Position numbers and translations under genes: made by a program | Assembly (NCBI GenBank): GCA_030220185.1 | Contig: JASPKZ010004203.1 | Span: forward strand, 51,001 to 115,000 | Direction of reading: 5' to 3' | Length of the DNA stretch: 64,000 nucleotides | From: Diploptera punctata | Lineage: Eukaryota; Arthropoda; Insecta; Blattodea; Blaberidae | Shown: positions 18,855-28,725 of the stretch, piece after piece | Numbering within the stretch: the stretch's first letter is position 1 | Layout: each line of letters starts with the position of its first letter | Notes under the pieces: generated by a model | Databases searched by the model: none | Seen by the model: the letters and a program-made list of their open reading frames with translations, nothing else | Told to the model about the DNA's origin: nothing

Positions 18855-19002
18855 AGAGCATCAAATCATGGTTAACGTTATTTCCTATCTCATTCCTGCC
18901 TGCCTATTGGACGCTTTCTCTCTGGTTTTCCTACAAGGAGTTTTCATGTCCCTATTTCATCCTCCATTTGTACCACATACCCTACTTATTGCAGTCTTAT
19001 TA
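18855..19002 (-). pseudogene. LINE-T 3' fragment, strongly decayed
   Basis: Inverse matches to the family at TTTCCTATCTCATTCCTGCC, GGACGCTTTCTCTCTGG and TACAAGGAGTTTTCATG (the KPEGKRPVGRPRMRW region), ending near GCAGTCTTATTATTAT. Confidence 0.65.
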
Positions 19003-19194
19003 TTATAACCCTACCAATGATTCCTGACGAATGAAATTTGTAATGAGAGCTTAGATGCGAGTCCTGTACTAACCAGATGTAGGTCTCAGCCAATAGGAAG
19101 TATGGCTACACGTCATTGCTAACTCCCTCGCTAGCGAATATCAAATACAGTCACTGCTAAATATTTTTAAAATCTCACTACAAACATTAAATAA

Positions 19195-19456
19195 TATAGA
19201 TAATCTTTATCGTAGACTGCGATGGGCAGGACATGTGGCACGAATGGGAATGAAAGACGTGCATGGAAGCTTCTTGTAGGAAAACCAGAGGGAAAACGCC
19301 CAGTTGGTAGACCAAGAATGAGGTGGGAGAATAACATTAACTATGATTTGTGGGAGATATTTTATGCGGGGAATGATTGGAAAACATTAGCTCAGGATAG
19401 GGATGTATGGAGAGCTTATGTCCGCGCGGCCATGAACCTACGGGTTCGATAGTGCC
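19195..19456 (+). pseudogene. LINE-T 3' end, well preserved
   Basis: Encodes RRLRWAGHVARMG then, one frame over, KLLVGKPEGKRPVGRPRMRW, ENNINYDLWEIFYAGNDWKT, LAQDRDVWRAYVRAAMNLR and the family stop. One frameshift near 19250 separates the two parts. The 3' end is followed by a (TA)n run. Confidence 0.9.
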
Positions 19457-19468
19457 GTGAGGAAGTAT

Positions 19469-19469
<1 letters not shown>

Positions 19470-19508
<39 letters not shown>
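19470..19508. repeat. (TA)n microsatellite
   Basis: About 19 TA dinucleotides followed by ACACACAC, next to the LINE-T 3' end. Confidence 0.95.
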
Positions 19509-19516
<8 letters not shown>

Positions 19517-19597
19517 CGCTGTATTTGGTTTATATCACACTCTTAATGTTTTAAATAACCACTAAATGCCACTTTAATTTAAAGAATTTATAGTCTT

Positions 19598-19835
19598 CCC
19601 GCGCCGTAGCCATGTGATTAAGGCAAGATGTCTTGGCGCAGAGCTAAAGGACTTGCGCTGGCATGGGTATCCACGGGAGAAGAAATGTTCTCAAGGAATT
19701 TCTGCCAGTATGGGACCGATGCCCACCCAGCATCGTGAGGCATTTGGGTAGCTACAATAAGTAGCGGCTCCAGGTTGAGAAGACCAGCTATAATGGCTGG
19801 GGGATCCGACATTCACATTGCACTATAATTGTAAG
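19598..19835 (+). mobile_element. SINE-D (tRNA-derived)
   Basis: Head CCGCGCCGTAGCCATGTGAT with the downstream GTATCCACGGGAG, then markers CAGTATGGGACCGATGCCCA, GCATCGTGAGGCA, ACAATAAGTAGCGGCTCC and GCTGGGGGATCCGACAT. Copies at 50972-51289 and 61985-62332. Box B is decayed. The open frame on the other strand is a shadow. Confidence 0.88.
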
Positions 19836-20039
19836 ACTTGAGGCAGCAAGTGTTCAAAATATTATAATTAAAGTCTACGGTTTAAAATCTAAAATCAACA
19901 CATCCGCGTCACTATAATTCTCTATGGACTGTACATGTTTTTGTAGAGCAACTGTTTTGTTTTTACACGTGGCAGACAGGGAATTCACAGCTCAGCAGTC
20001 TTGATAGGCTCTCCCATTGGATTTACGGCCAAGGACATT

Positions 20040-20312
20040 CTTCAAAATCCCTTGCGCGACCTATATATCAGGTTTCCCATAAAGTTCATGTAACTCACTG
20101 TAATACTGTCTTCTCCACTCGCCTCTCTGTTCATCTCTCTTTAGTCAAACATGCTTCCTTATTCTCAAATACTCATAATCTTTTCTCCTCCCTTAAAGTA
20201 AGAGTCCATGTTTCATATCCATATAATATAACTGGAAGAATAAGAATGTTTTTAAATATTTTAAGTTTAATGTTTTTAGAGGAGTTGGGACAACAAGAGT
20301 CCTACCAACATA
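20040..20312 (-). pseudogene. LINE-T internal-to-3' fragment
   Basis: Minus strand: LKTLNLKYLKT, LYYMDMKHGLLL, REEKIMSI-type segment, and RRQYYSELHELYGK before it fades near 20040. It ends at 20312 in GGGACAACAAGAGTCCTACC, the same position where the 3' third starts in 42777-43379. Confidence 0.75.
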
Positions 20313-21380
20313 AATTGGAGACCATCACAACACACATCGCAGGTTCTAACATGCGCGTTTAAAAGAGCTAATTCTCAATATTGTAAAGCATAAGAGGTTT
20401 TTTGTGTTGATATGTTGGCTGCAGATTGTGACGGGATAAGAGATGCAAGTAATAGCAGTAAAGCAGTTAAAGTGCTGTTTACGTACAGCAAGAAATGTTT
20501 ATATGGGCTTGTAATCTCGTGTGCACCAAGGTGTCTGGATGGCCATTACCTGGCTAGGGTAAATATTTGAACTTATTTAGAACGGTTAGGAAATAGTTTA
20601 AGAGAGACCAAAATCTCGCTGACTCTTTAAACACTGCTATAAAAATGTAGGGGGCAGAAAGGGGTTGGTTATCTTTTGTAAGCTGCGCCGTGACTCGGTA
20701 TAAGTTGAGGGTTAAAATGTGATGATGGGTCAGTAGTGTTTGCGTAATAAGTTGACAAGATTTACCTCCTCACAGCCACTGTACAGTCTGCATCCCTCAC
20801 TTGTTTTTCTTATTGAAGCACACATCAGTGTTGGAATAAATTATTTATGTTACAAGAACAGATCGAATGTTCAGATATAAAAAAGTAGAAAAAACCACGC
20901 AAAAATAATTAAAAGATTTAATACAGGGAGTTAGAAAGGCATTTATATTTAAACAACAGTATAATTTGTAAAGAAAAGTTACAAAAATACTAGACTCCTT
21001 TAAATGCTGATTATCATGTGTTACAAGTAACTGCAGGAGTTTCTTCAAATTATCAACCCTGTTATTATGTCGTTTGTCAGTTAATGTAAATTTCTCGATT
21101 TCGTTTTAAATCGGTATCGCAATGAACATTTTCGCCCATCAGCCAAAACTTGAACACACTTTACTTATAGAATGAAATAAGCTGCAAACAATAATTGAAC
21201 GGTGACGGATAAAAACCGATAGGAGTCACATTATGACGATTTTTCAGTATTTAACAGATTCAGGTTAATATTCAAAGATGGTTAAAATTAATAAAACTTT
21301 TCAGGTTGTAAATCTATAATGTAATATTCAAGGATGTTTAATATTAATAATGAAACACAATGCAAAAATAATCTAATTAT
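20313..21380. other. Unannotated DNA
   Basis: No element motif found. GCGCGTTTAAAAGAGCTAAT at 20352 recalls 12788. Short frame at 20845-21048 (minus) is not similar to anything I know. Possibly single-copy. Confidence 0.45.
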
Positions 21381-21918
21381 ACAGGATGTTTCAGAATAAG
21401 TATTACAGACTTGTATGGGTGTAGAGGGGACTTAGTAGATAAAGTTTAGATAAGGAACCCATGTCCAGAAACATACATTTCGATGTAAAATATGTTTGAA
21501 GAATGGGCTAATATAGTGTGTCTTGTGTTTCAGAATAAGTATTACAGACTTTTTGGGGTTGTGCTACAGCTGTCGAATTGGAGGAAGATCTTCTTGCACC
21601 AATTCTGGTGGCAGCAGAAATGATTGAGCATACACCGGGTCTTGTGCGCCGTGTGTATGAAAACATGCGTCTCAGGTACACTTTGTACAACGAACAGGGT
21701 CGCCACGTTGAATCATACTTGTGGTACAACCCCTATAAGTCTGTAATACTTATTCTGAAACTGAAGACACACGATATCAGCCCATTATGTTTTGGTCTTC
21801 AAACCTATTTTAAATCGAAATGGTATGTTTCCGGACATGGGTTGATCGAAACTTTATCTACTAAGTCCCCTCTACGACCTCTAGTAGTCTGTAATACTTA
21901 TTCTGAAACACCCTGTAT
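21381..21918. mobile_element. DNA transposon derivative with nested inverted repeats
   Basis: The outer ends ACAGGATGTTTCAGAATAAG (21381) and CTTATTCTGAAACACCCTGT (21899-21918) are inverses, extending over AGTATTACAGACT. The same terminal repeat appears again inside, at 21522-21552 and, inverted, at 21730-21762, enclosing a remnant of coding sequence. So one copy sits inside another, or the ends were duplicated. A Tc1/mariner relation is suggested by the remnant protein. Confidence 0.85.
21578..21722 (+). pseudogene. Transposase C-terminal remnant
   Basis: About 48 codons: ELEEDLLAPILVAAEMIEHT, then RRVYENMRLRYTLYNEQGRH and VESYL. The spacing L--I-AA--I----L-RRV---M--R------GRH-E--L matches the last helices of mariner-superfamily transposases found in insects. 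The catalytic domain is absent. Confidence 0.55.
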
Positions 21919-22705
21919 TACATATAAAGTGAAGTCAACTCATTTTTATATATAGCTTTACAAACTCGTCTTAAAAATAAATATGGACTATGATCCATTT
22001 TAGCAGTAACCTTTCAATTCTTTACAACAACTGTGTTGAAAGAAACTGTTACTGAAAAATCTATCCTTATTTGTATTAGGATAAATGAAAAAATAAAATA
22101 AAATAATCAGAAAATAGGCAGAAAAAGACAGAATAGTATAAAATAAACAGGAAAGAAAAAAAATTAAAACGTCCCCATAATGTTTGACATATCACAAACA
22201 CAATACCTTCACTACTTTTCTGACGGCCAGTAATAAAAAAAAATTTCCTCTAGTTACGAAGCTCTTTGGTAGGTAGATTAGTACATACCTGCCCAAGAGC
22301 AGGTCTTTCACTGCAATCTCAGCATTCTCCACTCTTTCCTTAACTCAGCCTTCCTTTTTGTATCCGTATACAAACCATATTTAATATTGTCTTTCATCAG
22401 ATGTCTTTTTTTCTGTGTCTCACCTTCTTTCCGTTGTCCATTCCGATCCAATTTATTTTCCTCTTCTTTATTATCAAATTATCAAATGTATTGCACTTTG
22501 TTCGTAATCTTTAATTGACCAATAAAATACTGATTACATTAATTGAAATCGTGTTCAATTTATTGACATTACATTTTATATTGGCCTATTATATGGCACT
22601 GTTATATTTTTTTAGAATGGACATCAAGAAACTAATTCTACGTTATTTTTTATATAACAATATTTTTACACAATGTCGTAATTTGGTAATTTTTTAGATT
22701 TTTAT
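21919..22705. other. AT-rich DNA with a SINE-B 3' scrap
   Basis: 22281-22325 (CCTGCCCAAGAGCAGGTCTT) is the inverse of the SINE-B end. From 22325 to 22470 a minus reading DNIKYGLYTDTKRKAELRKE hints at a LINE tail but lacks the G-R-P box. The rest is featureless. Confidence 0.4.
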
Positions 22706-22995
22706 ATCGTAGCGTGGTGGTTAAGGCACTGAGCTACAAGCCGGAGGGTCGAGGGTTCAAGTCCCGTTGGGGTCAGGATTTTTAAACTGACCCAAACCCT
22801 CTGCCGGCACTCTGGCCCTGGGGTCGACTCAGCCTCTAACTGAAATGAGTACCAGACGCTTGTTCTGGGTGTAAAGGCGGCCGTCACGCAGGGCTGACAA
22901 CCCGGCTGACATAAAGTGCCGATTGTCTAGAAAAAGTGGGAGCCTTAACCTCCTACTACCCGAAGGGCCTCCGGACCTGTTGTGGGATCACTTTA
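22706..22995 (+). mobile_element. SINE-E (tRNA-derived), complete
   Basis: Head TAGCGTGGTGGTTAAGGCAC (box A) and GTCGAGGGTTCAAGTCCCGT (box B), then ACTGACCCAAACCCTCTGCC, GTCGACTCAGCCTCTAACTG, GGCGGCCGTCACGCAGGGCT and GAGCCTTAACCTCCTACTAC, ending near ATCACTTTACTTTTTT. Other copies at 28010-28475 and 57200-57464. Confidence 0.93.
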
Positions 22996-23305
22996 CTTTT
23001 TTATATTTTTTAATTGTAACGAAATGAGATAGAATTTATGAACGACATATCTGCTGGTCTCATTTTTCGATTATTGATTCGTAAAAGTGTATGCGCTTAA
23101 ATAATGAAGTGTTAAATTTGGTTTTCGGACGAAATCATCACTTTCGACGTCACTTAAAATGTTTTAATATAATTTCTTTTTTAGCTCTTTTGATGCATTG
23201 TTTTCTATAAGTTTGCATATAAAATTACAATAGCTGCATTTGTAGTGAATGAAATTGTTTCAGTAGATATGAAAGATAATTATCGCAAACATTAATACAA
23301 ATAGT
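22996..23305. other. AT-rich DNA, nothing recognised
   Basis: No repeat family or coding motif found. Confidence 0.5.
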
Positions 23306-23320
23306 GTTATTAGCGTTTAC

Positions 23321-23660
23321 TTACTTACTCACTGGCAGTATCGAACCCGTAGGTTCACGGCCACACGGACATTAGCTCTCCATACATCCCTATCCTGATT
23401 TAATGCTTTCCAATCATTCCCTGTATAATATACTTCTTACCCCATTTGAACCCATGTCCGCATTTCTTGACGGTTGTATTTTTACGGTGAAAGATTGTCA
23501 CTCTTTCGACCAAGGTACTTTTTTTCGTCTGGCTTATCACCTTCGACCAGTCCGGCATGGGTAACCCTATCGGCAGCAATGCTACCGCCGGCATAGCTCT
23601 CAGGGTCATTTAAGCACGCAAGCCACTCCACCACGACAAAGTAAAGATACCATGGAGGGC
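23321..23660 (-). mobile_element. Internally deleted LINE-T with both termini, 15-bp target duplication
   Basis: The left 115 nt (23321-23437) is the LINE-T 3' end, with TTACTTACTC tail and AACCCGTAGGTTCACGGCC. The right 220 nt (23440-23660) is the LINE-T 5' end, as at 45310-45533: TGTCCGCATTTCTTGACGG, GTAACCCTATCGGCAGCAAT and the terminal ATACCATGGAGGGC. About 2.9 kb between them is missing. GTTATTAGCGTTTAC / GTTATTAGCGCTTAC flank it at 23306-23320 and 23661-23675. So a deleted RNA or cDNA was inserted as one unit. Confidence 0.93.
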
Positions 23661-23675
23661 GTTATTAGCGCTTAC

Positions 23676-24180
23676 AAAATTAAATAACTTTATACATGTT
23701 TCATTACTTAACGTTACAGATGGCTTGTGAATTGTATGTAGGGCCTATACAATTTCTAAATTGTGTATTCTTACATTGCAGAACATTTTACACGCTGTTT
23801 GAATATCTGATGAACGACAAAAATAACTTTTCTACTACTTTCGCATTAAGTTCAGTCAACAAAATTGTGTACTAAATAGTTCATAAATAACATTACAACT
23901 AGAGTAGGTGGACATACGATTTTTTGCTGTAGGCCTACGTCCAAAACCGTCCAATGTGAAACGAGCGTCAGCCTTGTCTTTCAAAAAATCAACACAAATA
24001 TACAAATTATAAATTACAATAATACATAAATGCTACTGTTCAAGAAGTAATAATAATAACCTTCTGGTGTTGGTGGATTTAGTTCAAAAAGACTTACACT
24101 TTTAAACAAATTATGTTAAGAGAGATGAGAAATACGATATTTCACAGATATTAACTTTATAATTTTATAGGCCTATGTGT
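23676..24180. other. AT-rich DNA, nothing recognised
   Basis: Interval between the deleted LINE-T and SINE-A. No motif or repeat match seen. Confidence 0.5.
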
Positions 24181-24498
24181 ATAGATCGACCGGTCTCAAG
24201 GGCTAGTGGTCAGCATTCCTGACTACTGTTCATCAGGTCCCGGGTTCGATTCCCGGTCAAACCATAGGAATTGTTTCCTTAAAGGGAATTATTCCTGTGG
24301 TTGCCCGTGGTCTGAAATTTAGGTTAAGAACTCTCCTGGCGCTTCATTATCATTTATCACCCTTCATATCATCGGGGTAACGTAACTCCGCTTTCCAGGT
24401 GCCCCAACCTAAGAAACGGATTACAGTTCTGCCAATACCAGGGGAGAAAGCCAGAAATATCATAAAAAACAATCTGGTGGCATTAGAAAAAAATATGT
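24181..24498 (+). mobile_element. SINE-A, most complete copy
   Basis: Head GACCGGTCTCAAGGGCTAGT, box B GGGTTCGATTCCCGGTCAAA, then GGAATTATTCCTGTGG, GAACTCTCCTGGCGCTTCAT, GGGGTAACGTAACTCCGC and the end AATCTGGTGGCATTAGAAAA. The flanks GGCCTATGT (left) and GGCCTATAT (right) may be a degraded target duplication. Confidence 0.93.
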
Positions 24499-24656
24499 AG
24501 GGGCCTATATTTGTACAGAAAAATAACGTATATTAAATTAGGTTATAAATATAACTAGAGAGAAGATTTTGCACCTGAGGTAGTTTTATGTTCATGACCT
24601 CTACCACACCTATTTTTAAATTTGGGTTTGATTCCGGAGATGGGCCTCCTCTTTCA

Positions 24657-24908
24657 CCCACTCACTGGCACTATCGAACCCGTATGTTGATGGCCGTGCG
24701 GACATAAGCTCTTCATACATCCATATCCTGAGCTAATGTTTTCCGATCATTCCCTGTATAATATATTTCCCTCAAATCATTGTTAATGTTATTCTCCCAC
24801 CTCATTCTTGGTCTACTAACTGGGCGTTTTCCCTCTGTTTTCCTATAAGAATCTTCTATGCACGTCTTTCATTCCCCATTCGTGCTACATGTCCTGCCCA
24901 TCGCAGTA
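24657..24908 (-). pseudogene. LINE-T 3' end
   Basis: Begins CACTGGCACTATCGAACCCG and runs through the inverse of the GKRPV-RPRMRWENNINND region to TGTCCTGCCCATCGCAG. One deletion in the GKPEGK part breaks the frame. The 5' truncation is at about 24908. Confidence 0.9.
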
Positions 24909-25236
24909 TTTAATTATATTAATTATAGCCGACACATGACTAGTCTGGAAGCTTCAATTTCCATAGCAACTTCGTAATTACCGGTCATAGCACACAAAAC
25001 TCCATCAAAATCGTTTCGCTCATTTTAAGTATAACTCCAAAATCCATGGCGCGACAGCCACCAGAGACTAGTCTGAAAAAATTAATTACCATGTTAGTTC
25101 GTAATGGCAGCAGAACCCCACTTAATGATTTCGCGCATTTGAAGTATAATTTACACTTTGAAAATTTGTGAATAGGAATTCGCTACTTACGACAGACTCC
25201 GGGTTTAATGAGGAAGATATTTTGACTTGGTCCTTG
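24909..25236. other. Unannotated DNA
   Basis: No motif. The short words GACTAGTCTG occur twice in one orientation (24940, 25069) but no larger repeat unit could be traced. Confidence 0.4.
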
Positions 25237-25320
25237 AGCTGTGCCCAAACAGTTCAGTGGTAGAGCACTACCGCGTAAGCTGAAGATCTTGGTTTCAAAT
25301 CTCAGCTCTCGGAGAATGAA
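25237..25320 (+). mobile_element. tRNA-like SINE head
   Basis: GTTCAGTGGTAGAGCACTAC (D-arm, box A) and CTTGGTTTCAAATCTCAGC (T-arm, box B) are about 35 nt apart. No pairing acceptor stem was found, so a tRNA-derived repeat is more likely than a gene. Confidence 0.5.
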
Positions 25321-25557
25321 AACTATAAGTTATTCACACATGTTGTCCATGCACTAAGTAATTCGCTACGCTATTTTTATAATAATAAATGTTAGCGATT
25401 ACCGTTTATCAAAGTTTTTATATAAAAATGAGAACTGTATTTAGATTTATATAATAGGACATAACATACACTCTAATCACACATTTTTGTTAGAATATTT
25501 TTTTTGTTAAATGCCAATAGTTGTCTTACGATATTTTAGGTATTCTTTCCTCTATTG

Positions 25558-26140
25558 CAATTGTAACCTTCTTTCTAGGGCAGGGCACCTGAAAGGTCGA
25601 TTTAGGTTATCCCGAAAATATGATTGATTGATTGATCGATCGATCCCCGTACGTCCCGTTGGTGACATGGTGCTCCCTTAGTGGAACGTTTCTTAACCAG
25701 ACTAATTTAGTTATGCATATTTCCCTAAATGGCAGCTAGTGACATGTAGTTAGAACATCGCGATGCAAGTCTTCCGGGAGAGACCCACGATTTAAATTCT
25801 CTCCCGGAAGACTTGCCCCTTGAATTGTTTTATCTTAAAAATCCCTCGACCCGGGCCGTGTTTGAACAAGCGACCCTAGGGTTTAGATGCAACCTAACCA
25901 CTAGACCATCGCGGCCGACTACCTCGATAATATGATGGTTGATAAAAGATAACGAAGCACCAGGAGAGTCCTTAAAGCTAAACTGAAGCTAAATGTCGGA
26001 CCATGGGGGCGAACACATGAATAAATCATTTCAAGGAAAAAAAATTCTGTGATCTGAGTGGGAATCGAATCCGGGACCTCACGAACTATAGTCAGAATTT
26101 CTGTCCACAAGACAATGAGGCTTGTTTGTTTCCAGTGTAG
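25558..26140 (-). mobile_element. SINE-A interrupted by SINE-C
   Basis: The 3' part (TTGTAACCTTCTTTCTAGGG ... AAAATATGATTGATTG) is at 25558-25650 and resumes at 25921 with CGATAATATGATGGTTGATA, CACCAGGAGAGTCC and a head with GGAATCGAATCCGGGACCTC. CGAAAATATGATTG and CGATAATATGATGG at the two junctions look like an aged target duplication. Confidence 0.8.
25690..25921 (-). mobile_element. SINE-C inserted in SINE-A
   Basis: Minus strand: GTCGGCCGCGATGGTCTAGT head, GTCGCTTGTTCAAACACGGC box B, then the body with TCCGGGAGAGAATTTAAATC. Shorter and more diverged than the copies at 15740 and 58775. A small inverted repeat GTCTTCCGGGAGAGA / TCTCTCCCGGAAGAC lies at 25771-25815. Confidence 0.8.
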
Positions 26141-26149
26141 TAGATTATA

Positions 26150-26570
26150 CTGACTATTTAACTCATGCCCCAAATGGGAGTCAATGACCAATCACGTTTC
26201 AATGATTTCTGTTTTACAACCAATCAGAGTCGTGTTTCACCAAATATTTATCAGTGTTATAATTACCATATTAAAGAAAGCTCCTCCTTACAATATTGCG
26301 TTCCTTTGGCAATAAGTAGTATGATCTGGTTGCAGTGATAAACAAATGAAGCAGTAGAAGCGTACCTATCGTTTCTCATTTGTTTTCAAACATCGCCGTT
26401 TACATTAAATATATACATATTTTAAAATAACTATATTTAAATAATGATTTGTGAGTACAGCTTTATTTTATTCGTTAAATAGTCCTAACAAATACCACTC
26501 TTGATTTCCAAATTCTCTAGATAAATTGGAAATCACTCGTGGCATTACTTATGATAAGTTTCTAGCGTAA
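26150..26570 (-). repeat. Repeat F, copy 1
   Basis: Inverse of 49472-49935: GACTATTTAACTCATGCCCC, GACCAATCACGTTTCAATGA, AAAGCTCCTCCTTACAATAT, CATTTGTTTTCAAACATCGC and the inverted pair GATTTCCAAATTCTCTAGA / AAATTGGAAATCACTCG. Core ends match as GACTATTTAAC inverted repeats. No coding capacity. Confidence 0.85.
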
Positions 26571-26912
26571 GTGCATAATGTTTTGATTGGATTGAACCCA
26601 TCTTACGATGTTCTTAACATTTGCTTGGTCCAGCGACGGGAAACGGCCGCTATCCATCAAAGACAATAGGGATGGTATCCCCCGCCCTCCTGAATGACCA
26701 TCATCATAACAATAATGGTACAACCTTTATCTCGCAGCGCTCCTGCATCTGACGTTTATGAAATCACCCCGCCGCGCCGCTTTAAAACAGGCAATGAAAT
26801 CCCCTCTTCTTCGTCCATTTCAACAAGCTTATATTGTTAAATTATTCTTTCCCAGATTATCACTCTATGTAGAAGAGTATTTACACGTTGATTCTAATCG
26901 TGGGCTGGAGCT
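26571..26912. other. Unannotated, partly GC-rich DNA
   Basis: 26620-26800 (GACGGGAAACGGCCGCTATC, CACCCCGCCGCGCCGC) is less AT-rich than the rest and has no match in the window. No long open frame. Confidence 0.4.
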
Positions 26913-27752
26913 TACCTGAATACAGAGAGAAATTTGTCGAGCCTATCTAAGTACAGAAAAAAGTTGCCTCGAACCCACCTGAATATAAAGAAAAAATTCT
27001 CGAGCCTATCTAAGTATAAAAAAGTTTCCATGAACCCGCCTGAATATAAAGAAAAAATCTCGAGTCTATCTAAGTACACAAAAAAGTTGCCTCGAACCCA
27101 CCTGAATATAAAGAAAACATTTCTCGAGGTATCCTGAACGTGGATAAAAAATTTTCGTCCCGCTGAGTGCGGATAAAAAAAGTTCTTTAACTTGTTGAGT
27201 GAGGAAAAAAACTTCCTCGAACCTACCTGAGTATATAAAAAATCCCATCAAACCCACTCCAGTGTGAAAAAATCTTCCTGAATCCTTCATGTGTTAGAAG
27301 AGAAGTTCTTTGAATATACAAGAATATGGTGAAAAATCCCTCGAATACTTCTGAGCGAGGATAAAAATTCCTGAATCCTGAATCCGGATTAAAAGATTCC
27401 TCCAGTCTACCTGAATAGGGATAAAAATTCCTGGTGCCTACCAGAGTCTGGAGAAAAATTATCCGAGCCCGCCTGAGTGAGGAGAAAAATTTCACGAGTC
27501 CATCTGAGGGAGGAGAAAAATTCCCTGAGCTCATTTGAGTATAGACATACATTTCTCGGTCTACCTGAATATGGAGAAAAATTTCACGTGTCTGCCTGGG
27601 TGCGAAGAATAATTGTTTCCTACCCACCTGAGTTCCGACTAAGATTTTTCGATCCTACGTGAGTGCGGACAAAATATTCCTTGAGCCAACGTGAGTGCAG
27701 ACAAAAATTCTTCGAACGTAAGTGCGGAAAAAATATCCTGGAGCCCACGTCA
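26913..27752. repeat. Degenerate 31-bp minisatellite, about 27 units
   Basis: Units follow the pattern ACCTGAGTATGGAGAAAAAT then TCCTCGAGCCT, 29-32 bp each. In the first third two alternating variants (ACCTGAATATAAAGAAAAAA and ATCTAAGTACAGAAAAAAGT types) make a roughly 62-bp dimer. Units diverge by 20-30%. Open frames on both strands (26934-27137 +, 27223-27627 -) follow from the repeat. A detached remnant lies at 28485-28590. Confidence 0.9.
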
Positions 27753-27774
27753 GTAAAATCAATACTTCTAAATT

Positions 27775-27965
27775 AATTTTAAATCACAGTTGAGGTTATG
27801 TGATAAAATGTTAAAATATTAAAATAAGTACTTGATATATCAATCGTCCTCAACTAAAATGGATTTCTGTTTAAAAAAAAACTTCGTCAATTAGTTAAAA
27901 CCACGTAGGCCTTTAAAAACATGTTCCATCTTCGGCATATCATTTGGTACCAGGACTTATATTAA
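27775..27965 (+). repeat. Repeat G, direct copy
   Basis: Carries the same blocks as the inverted copy at 9117-9290: TTGAGGTTATGTGATAAAAT, TTAAAATATTAAAATAAGTA, TCGTCCTCAACTAAA, AAACTTCGTCAATTAG and ACATGTTCCATCTTCGGCAT. It interrupts the minisatellite region together with the next SINE. Confidence 0.65.
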
Positions 27966-28009
27966 TATTTTAACATTTTTGTGAGTAAAATGATTTCATT
28001 GTAGGCCTT

Positions 28010-28475
28010 AAGAGACTCTTGGGTAGTAAGAGATTAAGGCTCACACCTTTCTCAACAATTGACACATGAGCTCAGTTGGGTACAGCCCATACCCGCAGAC
28101 ATACGTCTGGCACTCATTTCCGTTAAAGTCTGAGTCGCCCATAATGTCGTCAGAAGATTTAACTCAACTTAAAAACCCTTAATATTTAATTTTAGGAAGT
28201 GATATTTTGAGGTTCTTTTAATTAAATTATTTTCAGTCTGATCCTCTTACCTCAATATTAATATTGATTTGTTCTTGGACATGTTTCAAAACAATTCTGT
28301 TTTATCGTCCAGACAGAATTGTTTTGAAACATGTCCAAGAACAAATCAACATTAATATTGAGGTAAGATGATCAGACTGAAAATAATTTAATTAAAAACC
28401 CTTACTTCATCGTCACTCGAACCCACAATCTTCGGGCTTGTAGCATTTACCTTAATTTACTACGCGCTCTTGCCT
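28010..28475 (-). mobile_element. SINE-E, split by a palindromic insertion
   Basis: The 3' part is 28010-28181 (GTAGTAAGAGATTAAGGCTC ... GAAGATTTAACTCAACTTAA). The 5' head continues at 28405-28475 (ATCGTCACTCGAACCCACAA = box B inverse, GCTTGTAGCATTTACC). Diverged relative to the copy at 22706. Confidence 0.85.
28182..28393. mobile_element. Palindromic insertion, arms about 85 nt
   Basis: TTTTAATTAAATTATTTTCA at 28218 is mirrored at 28378-28397. The arms contain CAATATTAATATTGATTTGT and GGACATGTTTCAAAACAATT and differ at only 2-3 positions. The loop is TTTATCGTCCA. AAAAACCCTTA occurs at 28171-28181 and 28394-28404, a possible 11-bp target duplication, though the left 35 nt of the insert are not part of the palindrome. 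Confidence 0.85.
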
Positions 28476-28484
28476 CTTGGTCAA

Positions 28485-28590
28485 GTACGAACAAAATCGC
28501 AACGATCACACTGAGTACGAATAAAAATTCCTCCAGATCACCTAACTACAGAATAAACAAATTCTTTGAGCCCACCTGAATCATAGGAAT
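28485..28590. repeat. Remnant of the 31-bp minisatellite
   Basis: AGTACGAACAAAATCGCAAC, ACTGAGTACGAATAAAAATT, CCTCCAGATC, CCTAACTACAG and CTTTGAGCCCACCTGAATC continue the pattern of 26913-27752 after a 730-bp block of insertions. Confidence 0.75.
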
Positions 28591-28654
28591 GAAATCCCAT
28601 TACTACGTTTTTCTTGGTTACTGAAAACAACCACAGATAGTACAATCGGGTTGA

Positions 28655-28725
28655 TTGGCATCGGGATTTGAACTCGAGCACCCAGAATATAAACCCAAAC
28701 GTTATCACCAGGTACCATATACTGT
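28655..28725 (-). mobile_element. tRNA-like SINE head
   Basis: Minus strand TACCTGGTGATAACGTTTGG (box A-like) and GCTCGAGTTCAAATCCCGAT (box B). No known body adjoins it. Confidence 0.45.

Noticed and set aside
26934..27627. Repeat protein genes on both strands
   Set aside because: The frames follow the 31-bp minisatellite, lack splice or start context, and unit lengths vary between 29 and 32 bp.
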